In this document: one piece after another, positions 9,001 to 19,019 of the stretch
How positions within the stretch are numbered: the stretch's first letter is position 1
How the letters are laid out: each line of letters opens with the position of its first letter
From: Pyropia yezoensis
Taxonomy: Eukaryota > Rhodophyta > Bangiophyceae > Bangiales > Bangiaceae
Reading direction: 5' to 3'
Length of the DNA: 64,000 bases
Assembly: GCA_009829735.1 (NCBI GenBank)
Contig: CM020619.1
Span: 6,030,083 to 6,094,082 of the forward strand
Translations under genes and position numbers: made by a program
The notes under the pieces: generated by a model
Seen by the model: only the letters and a program-made list of their open reading frames with translations
Databases searched by the model: none
What the model was told of the DNA's origin: nothing

Positions 9001-10257
9001 ACGATGTTGGGTTGCCCCAATGGTCCCCAAGGCCCCGCCTGTCCACATAACGTCATGCTTTCTTAGCATCCGTCGTACCCCTTCGGCTACCGAAGGGGGA
9101 AGGTGGTCGAGGTCAGCCTCGGCCAGTGCCTTCAAGGCCTCTTGGTCCTTTGGCGGCAGGTCCGCCGGAGCCGCCGATGGGTTAGGCTTCCCGTCATCGG
9201 GTTGCTGTCGCTCGGTGGTCTCGGTGACCGCCAGTACTTCAAGTGGTTCCACTTGACCTTCCTTATCAGGGGTAAGGATATCTCCTTCGTAGAGTTCGGC
9301 AATCCCGAGGATAGTTCCCTTCGGGAGGGTGACTGCCTTACGGCGATAGTTCGCCATCACTAGGAGGGACGACCCTCCTGCTGGGAGGTCTATGAGACCG
9401 TTGGCCATGGTCAACCCATGGCGCTTGTACGTCCGTAGGTTGGACTGGACTCTGCAGATGCCTGCGAGGTCGCAGTTAACCGGGAGGACTGTCTCTGACA
9501 ACGGCTCAAAGCGAGTTCGCTCGGCCAACCGAAGTGTCTTCGGCTCGACGCTTGCGTACACCTCAGCCACGTTAACGTGGCTTCCTTGTAGCGTCAGGTC
9601 CCTGACGATAGCCGTGTGTCCTCGCTTCGTCCCGTCGGCTTCTTGAAGCTCGACGGTCCTCCGGCCTGGCCGGATTGCATCAACGTGAACGTTGATGAAG
9701 GTGCACCCCAGTATGCAGGGCACCGATAGCGTCTCACATACCAGGAAGTCAACTTCCGTGGTGAGATCCCCGATGGTAACCTGCAGCGACATCGCTGCGG
9801 TCGTACGAATGAGTCGACCATTCGCGTCCTTGATGGTGGGTCCCCGCGTCACTCTGACTCGTGGAAGCCACTTGTCCGGGAGGGTATCCTTCCGGATAAG
9901 GTTGGGTCCAGCCCCTGTGTCCAGTACAGGATAGTACGATCGTGTCGACTGGGGGTCAACCCCCAGGGTGGCTGATACCTTGAAGTTCTCCAAGGTAAAC
10001 AACACATGTCCTACACCGATATCCGGTGTAGCTCGGGCATCCTGAACAGGGCCCTTGTCTGGTTCAACGTGACGGGGCTTCCCGTCCTCTCCTCCCAACC
10101 TTGGAGGTTGGTCATCAATCCCCTGACGCCGTGTCGTCGGGGCCGGAAGGTGTACCCGGGGGTTGATGCGGCGTCGGCTCAACCGCGCTCTCCGTGGGGC
10201 TTTCCCCGCGGTACTCCGGGGTGGCTTGCTTGGGTGACCCCAGCGCCCCCCGGTCAT
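6091..10257 (-). CDS. pol: Element 1 Pol: protease, reverse transcriptase, RNase H, integrase, chromodomain
   Basis: Intact 1,388-residue frame. Aspartic protease with VLDTGAG at ~111-117. Reverse transcriptase with FCIDYRRLN, FTTIDCNAGYWQIP and the catalytic YLDDVIVFSR. RNase H starts VIDVDACDTQ, with TERECLGV and SDHEPLRW. Integrase has an H-H-C-C zinc domain (HENPTAGHPG ... CHPCARNR) and a D-D-E core (DILGPLP, LSDNGANLTS, NGQVERFNRT), then the GPY/F-type KGPYQIL. A C-terminal chromodomain (VKVMWVGYDSPTWEQ) ends the protein. This order (integrase after RNase H) defines Ty3/Gypsy, and the chromodomain defines the chromovirus branch. Pol is in the -1 frame relative to gag, and its first ATG lies 8 nt past the gag stop. 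Expression could use frameshifting at 10272-10278 or reinitiation. Confidence 0.95.
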   Translation of the reverse strand: MTGGRWGHPSKPPRSTAGKAPRRARLSRRRINPRVHLPAPTTRRQGIDDQPPRLGGEDGKPRHVEPDKGPVQDARATPDIGVGHVLFTLENFKVSATLGVDPQSTRSYYPVLDTGAGPNLIRKDTLPDKWLPRVRVTRGPTIKDANGRLIRTTAAMSLQVTIGDLTTEVDFLVCETLSVPCILGCTFINVHVDAIRPGRRTVELQEADGTKRGHTAIVRDLTLQGSHVNVAEVYASVEPKTLRLAERTRFEPLSETVLPVNCDLAGICRVQSNLRTYKRHGLTMANGLIDLPAGGSSLLVMANYRRKAVTLPKGTILGIAELYEGDILTPDKEGQVEPLEVLAVTETTERQQPDDGKPNPSAAPADLPPKDQEALKALAEADLDHLPPSVAEGVRRMLRKHDVMWTGGALGTIGATQHRIDLVPGARPARSQPHRAGPMQREIVDGEVKRMSEAKVIRPSRSEWGAPVVIVPKKDQTPRFCIDYRRLNLVTKKDSYPLPRMDECIDSLGEATVFTTIDCNAGYWQIPVADEDIPKTAFVCHSGVYEFLRMPFGLSNAPATFQRAIDIILSGVKWRNCLVYLDDVIVFSRNMDDHVQHVDEVLTLLRNAGVTLRLKKCAFFQQTVEYLGHQITPGKLGVLEANTRALRDARFPNTQTQLKSFLGMCNVYRRFVKDFARIAKPLTVLTSSTLPKVLQPPSPSEEEAFESLKRALLAPPVLALPHRRGTFVIDVDACDTQVGCTLLQGETLIGTDNVIPDLRPVGYFSRTLNPAERNYSATERECLGVIWAVQLLRPYLEGSRFIVRSDHEPLRWLLNLGDKDSDSHGRLARWRLKMAEHDYRTVYKAGSTHHLGDALSRLDTPSGDTRPVDEDIPVVPVCMVGNATQGMADHTMAHLACPLTLAAFREAQANDDDCRRHRANLLAGTAGIFSENEDGLIYRRAPADGRHQVVVPVSLRQAVMEREHENPTAGHPGGSRMFAAMRRFFYWPAMAVDVVDHVRGCHPCARNRMSLHRQASAMKLFPPDGPNEQVAIDILGPLPITEEGNRYILVMSDRFTKLSRAAAIPNDTAYTIMNAVVDHWISAYGVMKQLLSDNGANLTSAFCTKVLGMFGIEPRRASDYHPQSNGQVERFNRTIVKMLQCYVAEHTNTWDRLLSVLTLAYNARPHRSTNIAPLEWVMPLGVGNLTLPPGRCTRYDTPKGRPAERIHLAWLAKLSWMIPKLKGALDRTQLRYKKNFDARLRVRNATLVTGDWVYIRHQKFRGNKLMQPVKGPYQILHRDDHSVILHSDTEIQRISMNDVTPAPKPEQPQPVPAGLLHEALTTHRSDDPVGPDGIPCQVESVVGHTDPDIPGPWYVKVMWVGYDSPTWEQAANIPRQLLMPYMRRRRLL

Positions 10258-10265
10258 CCTTCCTC

Positions 10266-12455
10266 TTACTCGTTTCCCGCCCTTGGTAGGGTGCTGTCCG
10301 CCGGGACATCCGGCTGAGGAGGTGCCCCCTCGACGGCCAGTACTCCACCTGGAGCTGGCTGCCTACCCGGTGCGGGTCCGGGTGCTCGGGGGGGATACCC
10401 CCCGGTGGATGCCTTGCGTTGCGCCGCTGCCCGCCGAGACTCCTCGGGGATGAGTGGGCAGGAAGACACCCAGTGCTGGGGATCCCCACACAACATACAC
10501 CCGGACGTGCCGGTCCCCCCTTGAGGTCGCATCGGGGTAGCCCCGTAGCTACGGTTGCCTCCCTCGGGCGCCCGAGTGCCTGCTCCCTGGTAGGCCTTGG
10601 GTCCTTGGGTCAACCGGAACATGGACTCCCCCAACCGGTTGGGTCGGCCCGCAATCTGCGGGGGTGCCTCCGTGCGCACCGCCCATGTTGGCAAGGGTTG
10701 GTGAGGGTTACCCGTCACCGGGGAGTACCCCGTAGTCCGCACATACGGGACGCGCCGTCCCGTTCCTTCGTTGACCTGGAACTGGGTTCCAGCCGGGGCG
10801 ATGTACGCTACCGTACCATGTTCATCAATCACCGGCGTCGCCGGTAGCAACAGGTGGCCCTGTTGGTCGACTAGAGGGTCACCCTCACCAATAGGGGTAT
10901 GTTCGGTCGCAACCAGTACTGGTGCGGCCTTACGTTCCACCTTCTCTTGCCTCGGTACCGGGGTAAGACTGGGCTTGCCTCCCTCACCCTTGGGCTTCGG
11001 GGCCAAGGCACACTCCGGGTGTAGAACCCGGTAGGCGTCCCCTAGGGACTTGCACATATGCATCAGTCGACTGAAGTTCGTCCGTGCCGTGTTGGCGCCC
11101 CGTGCGGATATCCGCACGTAGTTGGGTACTCCTGCGAACAGGATGGCTCGTAGCTCCCCTTCTCCGAGGAGCTTCCCCAGCTCGTAGTCGAGCTCTTGGA
11201 TCCGGCGTCCAAACATCTCCTCATCCTCCCAGGACTGGGCGGTGGCAGTGCGAAGGGCCCGATAGTGGTCCTCGCACTTGTCCTCACTGAGGTAGCTGCT
11301 CAGCAGCTCCTTCAATATCCCACGGTAATCCATGGGGGTGGCCGCGACCCTCATTCCCGGCATCGGGGATGCCTGGCGAAGAATGCCTCGCACCCGTTCA
11401 TCAACAAAGAACGGGAGGATCTCCAGGGCCAGCCCCTCGTTAACGAGCGCCTTGTCTGCGGCTGCCTTGAAGCTAGTCAAGAAGCCGATGACTGCCAACG
11501 GGCGTCCGTTCGGCCCCCCGAACATAGGGACTCCCTTCATAAGGGTCTGCATAGAGCGGATCGCCCGATGCGACGTATTACGCATCGATTCCGATACGGT
11601 GGTAGAGCGGTCCTCCAAACGATAACGTTCCGGAGTAAGAACCGACCGGAAGACCTCGTTGACGATCTCCGTGTCAGCGTCCTGGATATCCAGTCGCTTA
11701 GCCAGTTGATGAGCGAACTCATCGGACTCCATCCGCTTCAGTAGGCTCGCAGTTACCTGCGCGGTCATAGCTTCCACCACTGAAGATGGTACTTCAGGCG
11801 TCGGCACCTCGGGAACCCGAGTTGCCTGGCCTCCTTCGTCGTGGGGGTACTGCGAGAGGGTACCCCCTCCCCCCATAACCGACTCTCCCCCGGCGTACGT
11901 ATCTGCCGGGTCGTGTCCGCGGAGTCCGCTTCGGGTGCTCCGAGCGTATCGCTCCGTGTGACTCCGTTCCAACTCTGCCGACGAGTCGGACCCATACCCC
12001 ATTGTGTCCGGGGGTTGTCCGGGAGTAGCAACACCGGGGTTGACCCTGGTGGACTCCGAAAGTAGTCCGGCCGGTTCGAACCGTACCGGTGTGGGAGGAA
12101 CACGACGGGGTCCCGTCGTGTGCCGTGTTGACATCAACACTGCCATTGCGTCCTCCGTCCGATCTTGACGGGCGTCGAGCCCGGAAAACCGGGCCTCGAT
12201 GCGGGCCAATGATGCCATCAGGGAATCCCCTGGTGAAGGAGGCGGCGGAGTGAGGTCGGTCGACGACAGTTGAGGCGGGCCCCCGCCTCCTGCCGTCCGA
12301 GCCGTGCCAAACGTCGATCCGGCACCGGAAAGCATTGGCGTCTCAATGTTATCGATCGGGTTCCCGATCCCGGTTCCCGTAGTCACCTCCGGGGTCGGCG
12401 TCGACGCCGATCCGTCATCTTGAACGTTCCCCGTCTCTTGGGTAGACATGGTCAC
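10266..12455 (-). CDS. gag: Element 1 Gag (capsid and zinc-knuckle nucleocapsid)
   Basis: 729 residues; a second ATG two codons in (MSTQETGN) is an equally plausible start. The N-terminal third is Thr/Pro/Gly-rich and disordered. A helical capsid-like region follows (MFGGPNGRPLAVIGFLTSFK ... ILPFFVDERVRG). Near the C-terminus is one CCHC zinc knuckle, CMLCGDPQHWVSSC (C-x2-C-x4-H-x4-C), for binding element RNA. It ends AGNE-stop, matching the end of Gag in element 2. The protein should form the virus-like particle in which reverse transcription occurs. Confidence 0.92.
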   Translation of the reverse strand: MTMSTQETGNVQDDGSASTPTPEVTTGTGIGNPIDNIETPMLSGAGSTFGTARTAGGGGPPQLSSTDLTPPPPSPGDSLMASLARIEARFSGLDARQDRTEDAMAVLMSTRHTTGPRRVPPTPVRFEPAGLLSESTRVNPGVATPGQPPDTMGYGSDSSAELERSHTERYARSTRSGLRGHDPADTYAGGESVMGGGGTLSQYPHDEGGQATRVPEVPTPEVPSSVVEAMTAQVTASLLKRMESDEFAHQLAKRLDIQDADTEIVNEVFRSVLTPERYRLEDRSTTVSESMRNTSHRAIRSMQTLMKGVPMFGGPNGRPLAVIGFLTSFKAAADKALVNEGLALEILPFFVDERVRGILRQASPMPGMRVAATPMDYRGILKELLSSYLSEDKCEDHYRALRTATAQSWEDEEMFGRRIQELDYELGKLLGEGELRAILFAGVPNYVRISARGANTARTNFSRLMHMCKSLGDAYRVLHPECALAPKPKGEGGKPSLTPVPRQEKVERKAAPVLVATEHTPIGEGDPLVDQQGHLLLPATPVIDEHGTVAYIAPAGTQFQVNEGTGRRVPYVRTTGYSPVTGNPHQPLPTWAVRTEAPPQIAGRPNRLGESMFRLTQGPKAYQGAGTRAPEGGNRSYGATPMRPQGGTGTSGCMLCGDPQHWVSSCPLIPEESRRAAAQRKASTGGYPPRAPGPAPGRQPAPGGVLAVEGAPPQPDVPADSTLPRAGNE
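10272..10278 (-). promoter_or_regulatory. Putative -1 ribosomal frameshift heptamer at the gag/pol junction of element 1
   Basis: On the minus strand gag ends ...GCG GGA AAC GAG TAA. GGGAAAC fits the X XXY YYZ rule exactly in the gag frame, and a -1 slip continues openly (GGG AAA CGA GTA AGA GGA AGG ATG) into pol. Downstream, arms such as CCGGGG/CCCCGG and TGACC/GGTCA can form stems. Element 2 has the same heptamer at the same place. Confidence 0.65.
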
Positions 12456-12654
12456 AATCAGTCAACCGACGTATCAATCACCACGAACAAGAGAGCGAGG
12501 GGGTAGATTGGGGAGAGTAACAGTAGATCACAGTCACAGGTAAAATCTCAACACAATCGATCAGGTCGCAACACCACGAGTACAAGAAGAGGACCGGATC
12601 CCTATCCGTGTGCCAGGGCCGAAGACGGCGTCACCACAGGGGTGACGGAAACCC

Positions 12655-12673
12655 GTCCCCTGCTGCTCCACCA
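12655..12673 (-). other. Primer binding site of element 1
   Basis: Read on the minus strand, TGGTGGAGCAGCAGGGGAC starts one base inside the 5' LTR and begins with the TGG complementary to the tRNA CCA end. Element 2 carries the same 19 nt. The priming tRNA should end ...GUCCCCUGCUGCUCCACCA; I cannot name its amino acid. Confidence 0.8.
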
Positions 12674-12674
12674 A

Positions 12675-13037
12675 TGTAGCACAATAGGGATCCGTCGCGC
12701 GTCCACTCTCAGGGAACACTCACCAAGGGGGATCGGCACCAACGTCACCGGGAGGCCAAGGTTGCTGTCCTTGGAGCGCAAGCCACGGGACCAAGATGGG
12801 AGCCCAAATGGGAGGGGTTTGTTGTTCTACCTTGGCTGGCGGTGGATTCGCCACCGGCCCCCTCGTTATAAACCCTCGGAGACACTACTAACTACCCTCC
12901 ACCCCAAGATGCAAGTCCCTCTGGTCATACGTAACTTATAGATACCGTGACCAGTACGAACTATCAAATTGAAAGTTAAGGGTTAGAAGTAGCCCCCCTG
13001 ATATTAGGGTCACAATACGGACAACCATATTGCTACA
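12675..13037 (-). repeat. Element 1 LTR (5' LTR in element orientation)
   Basis: 363 bp, one mismatch to 2213-2575 (T at 12837). In element orientation it should hold the promoter. TATA-like TCTATAAG and TTTATAAC occur in it. Confidence 0.95.
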
Positions 13038-13042
13038 CAGGG

Positions 13043-13903
13043 CCATCTTCCGCGGTACCCCTGACTCTTGTCGGGACGAAGCACGAGGTCTGCACGATGC
13101 TGCCGACTGGGGTTGGGCACAATGGTGCCGAAGTGAGCACATGCACGCAGCATGTCCACCAGACCACCCACCATTATCGGTCGTGGTGGACAGTGGAGAA
13201 AGAATATATGAGAACAGCAAAGTTAATGTACGCTGAAATTCAAATTCAATTTCACTCGCATTTGTCGTGTTTGTTGATTGGAACAGATGTGCGTAGTCTG
13301 TTTGGTCGACATTTCGTTAGAATCCTGGTTGCGCGATACCGCATAGTGACGACACTGCCGACGACCTGGGCTGAACATGCTGTTTCGGCGCGATACTACA
13401 TCGTGACGATGTACGGCACGCCGCTGCCAAGGCCAGGAGGCCGTGGCGGGCAGCATCTGACTTGCTCGCAAAGACCTCAGCCGATTTGGGCACGGATCTG
13501 CCTCGTGCGGGACTCGGACACGGCCCCACTCTGTTGTGGTGTTGCGCCCGTACGTTTCCCTGGAGCTCGTGAGTCATCTTGGGCCGCTCTCGAAACACCA
13601 CGGTCAACGGCTGCAGGCAACAAGCTAGCCAGGCAGTAGACCCCCACCCACCGGTCACTCAGGACCGGTTCATTTGTTGAAACACCTGTTCACATGAAGC
13701 CCGCACGCTTTTTTTCCTCTGCGGTGCAGCAGGCTATCTGAGAACACGGACGGTCCGCCGACCAGTTACCTTCACCTTCGCGGCACGTCCTCACCGCTGC
13801 ACTCTCACCGTTGTGGCGCACGCGCGGCTGTCCCCTCCAACTCCCCCATCGCTCTCACCTTGTCTTCATCTTCTCCCTTCACGAACCCCGCGGGCGCTTG
13901 AGA
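13043..13903. other. Intergenic DNA between element 1 and the RING-like gene
   Basis: No gene recognised. It contains two related words near 13333 and 13385 (GCGCGATAC...GTGACGA), the second preceded by TTTCGGC, which look like degenerate members of the dispersed palindrome family. A CT-rich stretch just before the ATG at 13904 may be promoter or 5' leader. Confidence 0.5.
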
Positions 13904-14803
13904 ATGCCTCCCCACCGACGGACGAGACGTAGCCGGCCTGACAGCGTCCGAAGGACGTCCGGACTCGTCCGACCCGCCCGAAGCTCTCACCGGCTGCGCC
14001 GTCGGGAGAGCGACCAGATGGCCGCCGCGTCGTCAGCCCCCGACACGGCAGTCGCTGCTGGGGGGGCCCCTGTGTCGTCGCGTGCCACCCGGGCCTCGGG
14101 ACGTGCGTCATCGACCACACGGCGGGCTGTGCTGCGGACAACCGCCGAGACGCCTGCCGCCGGCTTGGCGGACACGGTGGGGACGCCCAGTGACATGGGG
14201 GACCCAGCGAATGCAAAACCTTCGGGGTCCGACGAGGGCGGAGTGGCAACCCAGCGTCGCACGCGGTACATGTATGTTGACGCATTTGTGCCGCCCTGGG
14301 CGAGGGATCTCGTCGCTGCCTCTGTCACTTCAGATGTGGGCCCCATCTTACCGCCTGTCACTGCCGTCCTGGACGCGATGGATAGCTGGCGGTCGTCTCG
14401 GCGGGCGGGCTCAGGCGGGCCCGTCGCTCCTGCTCCACCATCCTCTACTAGCCTTCGTATTGAATACACTTACGAGGACACGGCGCTAGACTCCGCGTGG
14501 GCGGCCCCCGCGTCTGCTGGTGGTCTGGACGCCAACCGTGACGGGGTGCCTCCGAGCGTGATGCGTCAGCTGCATCGTTTTTTCTTGAGCACGGGGGACT
14601 TGGCGGATGGAGTGGCTCGTTGTGCTATATGCTTTGACTCTTTGGGTGGGGCGAAGGAGCTGCTCCGCCTCCCATGTTGGTGCGCTTTTCACAGGGAGGA
14701 GATTGAATTGTGGCTGTCGAACCATGCGACATGCCCTGTGCATGTCACAAGGACCGTGGAGGAGTACCTCAACGACAACGAGCGTTTTTCGTGTAGCCAG
14801 TAA
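13904..14803 (+). CDS. RING-like zinc-finger protein, degenerate RING
   Basis: 299 residues from the first ATG (MPPHRRTRRS); the frame is open a little further upstream but without ATG. The N-terminal half is basic then Ala/Ser/Thr-rich and probably disordered. A central conserved-looking segment (YVDAFVPPWARDLVAASVTSD) precedes the C-terminal RING-like motif at ~240-281: CAIC, LPCWCAFHREEIELWL, TCPVH. Compared with a RING-H2 finger, the sixth ligand Cys is Glu (REE instead of REC) and the last Cys is His, so zinc binding and E3 ubiquitin-ligase activity are uncertain. It could be a diverged E3 ligase or a non-catalytic RING-derived binding domain. Confidence 0.65.
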   Translation: MPPHRRTRRSRPDSVRRTSGLVRPARSSHRLRRRESDQMAAASSAPDTAVAAGGAPVSSRATRASGRASSTTRRAVLRTTAETPAAGLADTVGTPSDMGDPANAKPSGSDEGGVATQRRTRYMYVDAFVPPWARDLVAASVTSDVGPILPPVTAVLDAMDSWRSSRRAGSGGPVAPAPPSSTSLRIEYTYEDTALDSAWAAPASAGGLDANRDGVPPSVMRQLHRFFLSTGDLADGVARCAICFDSLGGAKELLRLPCWCAFHREEIELWLSNHATCPVHVTRTVEEYLNDNERFSCSQ

Positions 14804-15694
14804 ATGTGCCTCCGTCGAGGCGCCATCGTTGCGCTTTTGCTTTACTTCAGCGCACATCTCCAGTGCTTTTCGCCTTGTCTCAAGCAGGGGTCTGTATACT
14901 TGTGCCGCCCCGGCAACACGGCTATGTAGGCTGTGCATGCTGTCTGCATTTTGCCGGCTGCCTTGTATGTGGTAGCGTGCCGACCTAGAGGCAACCGCCA
15001 TAAAATCCGCCTGTAGGAGAATGTGGGGCAGGGACCATTTCAAAGTGAGCAGGTGCCGTTGCCCCAGGGTGGCAGCGGGCGAGGATGCCGTGGGCGAGGT
15101 GCTCAGGGGACGGCAGCGCGCACGAGCCTTCGCTGGACGCGCCATTCGGCACGACTAGTTCCCAGAGGAACCCGCGTCTGTGGCTCATTCAAAAGGTATC
15201 GAATTCAACGTCGTGAGAAGTGGTTTGGCTGCGTCGGCACGAAACGGAAACGTTTGTGTCGGCACGAAACACGTGTCGGCACACAATTTCGACCAGATGC
15301 CTCGGCTGGTGGCTGCCCTGCAGCTTGCCTGCGCGCGGTGGCAGGCTGGCGCGTGGGCCGTATGCCGGCCGTTCATCGACGTGCTTCGGCGCACTTCTTG
15401 CGCCGAGGGCCCCAGACCGGGCGAAACTCGGACCGATTTTTTTGTGCCGGTGCGTGAACGCTGGGCTCCCCCCCTCCTGCCTGCGTGCGGTGGCAGGCTG
15501 AGGCGTCGGCCGCTTGCCGGCCGACAATCGACGTGCTTCGGCTTGTTTCTTGCCCCTAGTGCCCCTGAGCAGCGGACCTCTTCGGCAAGGCAGGCGCATC
15601 TCTGCCGTACGCGACCCGAACCACGTTTTGCGCCGGTGCGTCAACCCTCGGCTCCCTCCCCCTCCCGACTTTGAACGCGTTCGCAATCTTGAGG
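14804..15694. other. Intergenic DNA with TCGGCAC words and a two-copy repeat
   Basis: No gene recognised. TCGGCAC occurs three times at 15234-15282, two of them as GTCGGCACGAAAC. A degenerate direct repeat follows (15319-15655). This is the upstream region of the long Ala-rich gene. Confidence 0.5.
15319..15655 (+). repeat. Two-copy degenerate direct repeat, ~160-170 bp per unit
   Basis: Both copies contain GCGGTGGCAGGCTG, then TGCCGGCCG, then ATCGACGTGCTTCGGC, and both end with a GGTGCGT(G/C)AAC word followed by GGCTCC. Spacing between equivalent points is about 155-180 bp. The copies are clearly related but diverged, so this is an old tandem duplication in the upstream region. Confidence 0.6.
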
Positions 15695-18600
15695 ATGGTG
15701 CGTCCATCGGCGCGTGCGTCCGCGCAGAGCGTGCGGCGCTCCCTCCTGTCGTCCGTCGGGGAGGAACGCGCATCCGACTTGCCGTCGCCGGAGCTGGAAC
15801 AGCTGATGAAGAACCTAGAGGTGCTCGCCAATTCGAGCAAGTCGCTCACGTGGCATGTGCATCTCTCTGGGTACGACAAGGCCGGCAAGGTGTTTTGGCT
15901 CCCTGTGTGGGAAGATGCCGGCGTTCTCCAGAGCCCTGCCCGCCGCGTGCTCAGCATGGTGTATCGGTTCGTCGAGAGCGGCCCGAGCATGGTGGGGACT
16001 TCGCACGCCTTGCTCTCCCGTGCGAATGTGGGAAATGGGAGAGACCGACCGCCTCGAAGTTCTGCCGGAGTTGGACGCCCCGGTGACAAGGCCTCTCACC
16101 GGGGGGGGGGGCCGTCGGCAGGTGACAAGGCAGCGGGTGCTGAAAAGCCATTGGGGCCTGCGGCGGCGGCGCTCGCCGCTGACGATGAGGCGGCAGCGGC
16201 TCACCCTCCCACGGATGATGCAGCAGAAGCTGTCGCAGCCGCTGCGAAGGCGGCGACGAAGGGCGGTGCGGGAGCAGCAGACGTACAACCTGCCGACGCA
16301 GCTGCAGCGGCAGCAATCGCTGGTGCGAAGGCGGCCTCTACGGCCACGGGTGCACCGGCGGCGGCAAACGCGACATCGGCGGCGTTTTTGTCTGCTAAGA
16401 AGGGAGCTTCGTCAATCAAGGACGGACATAAGGGGGCTGCATCAGCGCCTGCCAGCGCTGGTGAAGCTGCTGCTGCTGCTGCTGCTGCTGCTGCCGCTGC
16501 TGCCGCGGCCGCTGCAGGCAGGTCCTCATCTTCCTCATCGCCGTCGGTGCCCGCGCCGTATTTAAGTCGTGCTTCGGTTGGCAGTAAGGCTCGTCGGCGC
16601 CAGGCTGTCAAGGTAGGCACGCGGATTGTGCCCGTCTGTCCTGTTAGCGAGCACCCACCTGAAGCTGTCTCTCCCTCGCCTGAAGCATCAGCAGTCGCGC
16701 AAGCGCTGTTCGAGAAGTCAAAGTGTCCCCTTACGCCCTTGCGGGCTGCGTTAACTGTGGCGTCGAAAGAGATCGCTCAAGACCTGTCGACAGGGCGAGC
16801 GCGCCTATCACTACCGTGGTGGCCTCGGCGTCCGGACTCCCGCAACGTATGGCCACTTCAGGTGGTCGTCCCGAATGAGCTTGCTGCTCTCGCAGACGGC
16901 AAGCATCGCCCATTGACAGGTGAGCAGTCTGTGGTGGTTCCCACTTTCCAGGCATCACGAGCGCGTGCAACGTCAGTCGCGGAGCGGGTTGGCGACCTTC
17001 TTCTGCAAATGACCAAGGAGCCGCGTGCGCTAGATGCCGTGAGCAGTTTTGTGGATGGTCTGGATCGTGCCTTGCTGCTCAAGTCCGGGCCCTCGCGAGT
17101 GCCTCTCGTGGCTGCTATATCTGGCTATGGCGAGAAAGCACGCGATGAATGCGCAATTGCTGGCACATTGGCGGGCGGCACGGCGGGCGCGTCGACCTCG
17201 GGCGCGACGGCGGGCGCGGCAGGCGCGTCGGCTGCGGGCGCGGCGGCGGGCGCGGCGGGTGCGTCGGCTGCGGGCGCGGAGGCGGCTGCGGCGGCGGTGG
17301 CGACGGAGGACACGCCGCTTGGTGAGCGCTCTGGCGTGCGGCCGGAAGGGCCGGCGGAATTGCTGGCGGTCGAGCCGACGGACGAGGCGGCAATGGAGTC
17401 GGCGGGGGACGTGGCGGGAGAGGCGGCGGGTGAGATAGCTCGTGACTCGGCGGGTGACTCAGTGGCCATGAAGGAGAATCCGTCCACGCGTGGCTCGGTG
17501 GCCGCGGCGGTTGTCCCGACGACCGGCTACTCAACGAGCGCAACGACGAAAAAGGCGTCGAAATTCGCATCTTCGACAGCACGCACTGCTTTGGCAGCTG
17601 CTGCGGCCAAGCGCCGCAAGCAAGAACGAGAGAAGAGAGATAAGGCAGTTGCGGTGCGCTCAGTCAAGGCTGCGAAAAAACCCCGTGGAAAGGGTTCTCC
17701 CCAGTCATCCGGGGCAGGCGCACAGGTCGGCTCATCCTCGCGCTCTGCACCGTCGAGTGACGGTGATGCTGCGGCTGGGGCAAATACCTTGGCGGAAGAA
17801 GACGTGCGGCAGTCTGCCACGGCTGTTGCAGCTGCAAAACGAGCAGCGGCGGGTGTGCTTCAACTTGAATTCAAAGTGCTCTCTCCGACGAAGACGGTCA
17901 AGAAGGGCAAGCAGCCGGCTAAACCCTCCCGGCTCTCGAGGGCGGAATTTGCCGCGGGGGGCCCTTCGAAGGCGCCCCCTCGTGGAACAACGTCATCTCA
18001 AGCAGCTGAACAGCCTGGTGGTGCCCGGCCGACCATTGGAAAGATTACTGCAACAGGACGAAAGCGCATCCCGCCGCTGCGAAAGCCGCCTGGGCGACCA
18101 GCATGGCATCCTCCGCAACCCGTCGTCCGCCCATCGCCTGGGGTGCTGCCAACGGCGCCCGCTTCGGCCTCACACGCAGCCGCTGCTCAGAGGCCCAAGG
18201 CTCCATCGACTGCGGGCAAGCCGCCTTCAGGAGCGGCTTCTTCCGCCGAGGCCGCTGGACTGGCAGCTGCAGCCTCCTCGGTGAAAGGATTCAAGGCAGC
18301 GGTGGCGACATGTGAGAAGGAGCCTGCCCAGCCTCCCGCGTCAATCGAGATGGCGACAGCCGCTGGGCAGAAGGCCGCGGCTTCCTCACCTCGGTCCGCA
18401 ACTCCAGCGTTGAGCACCTCTTCAGATGCGGCTGTCGTGCTTGCTCCCACACCCCCCACGGGGACTGGAACCGAAGCGATAGTCGCGAGTCCTCTTGCGC
18501 AGACTGCCGCGCCGGCGATGGCGACAGCGGCACCAGCGGCGGCCGCGCCGGTCGTCAACCCTCTATCGGCGATAGCGGCCGCTAAGGCTCCCGATGGCTC

Positions 18601-19019
18601 TGTGGCACAGGCAAGGACTCGGACGGCAGCCACCGGCGCCTCTGTGGAGAATATGGCGGCCGAAACGATTCCCACAACAGGTGTCACCGGGACGGCGGCT
18701 GCACGGTCTTTGCAGCGAGCTGCATCGCCCCCGCATGCCTCCACGTCCCGGTTGGCGTCAGCAGCCCGACAAGGCCCTGCACCTCGTCCGGCTCAACCAG
18801 TTGCACCGGTGGCCACCATTTCCTTTACGGCGAATGTCTCGAAGAACGACACAAGGCAGTTGGCAACGGCCGGAATTCAGGCCGCTACCGCTCCACCATC
18901 GAAATCGGCCGTTGAAGAGTCGGAAGAGCCTGCAGGAGAGAGTACGGTGGCTCTCGAAGCGGCTCGTGGGCTACGTACGCTGGCCCGGGTAGCAGACGCA
19001 GCTGAGGTGCAGACGGTAC
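15695..19019 (+). pseudogene. Long Ala-rich host gene, 5' part, interrupted by element 2
   Basis: 1,108 codons from ATG 15695 (the frame opens slightly earlier without ATG) until the LTR at 19020, where LTR bases add a stop. The reading frame resumes exactly after the 3' LTR at 28402; without the element the gene would encode ~1,389 residues. The N-terminus has a folded-looking segment (LTWHVHLSGYDKAGKVFWLP). Then come Ala/Gly/Ser low complexity including a ~20-Ala run (16469-16517), a second ordered part at ~350-490 (LPWWPRRPDSRNVWPLQVVV ... ALDAVSSFVDGLDRALLL), a GAAGASAAGA-type repeat (17161-17300), and Lys-rich, probably nuclear-localising stretches. No known domain recognised. It was intact until element 2 inserted. 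Confidence 0.75.

Larger units (their letters stand above)
2213..13037 (-). mobile_element. Element 1: complete Ty3/Gypsy chromovirus with antisense ORF
   Basis: A full-length LTR retrotransposon of 10,825 bp in minus orientation. Its LTRs (2213-2575 and 12675-13037) both run TGTAGCA...TGCTACA in plus-strand reading, and the element is flanked by a 5-bp target duplication CAGGG (2208-2212 and 13038-13042). Gag and pol read on the minus strand, with a primer binding site next to the right LTR and a polypurine tract next to the left LTR. A ~815-codon ORF on the plus strand lies between pol and the 3' (left) LTR, opposite in sense to gag-pol. One mismatch in 363 LTR bases and open gag, pol and antisense frames indicate a recent, possibly active copy. 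Confidence 0.95.

Noticed and set aside
16201..16620. Minus-strand Ala-rich ORF opposite the long gene
   Set aside because: Mirror of GCN-repeat codons on the other strand; the plus frame is far longer and continues across element 2.
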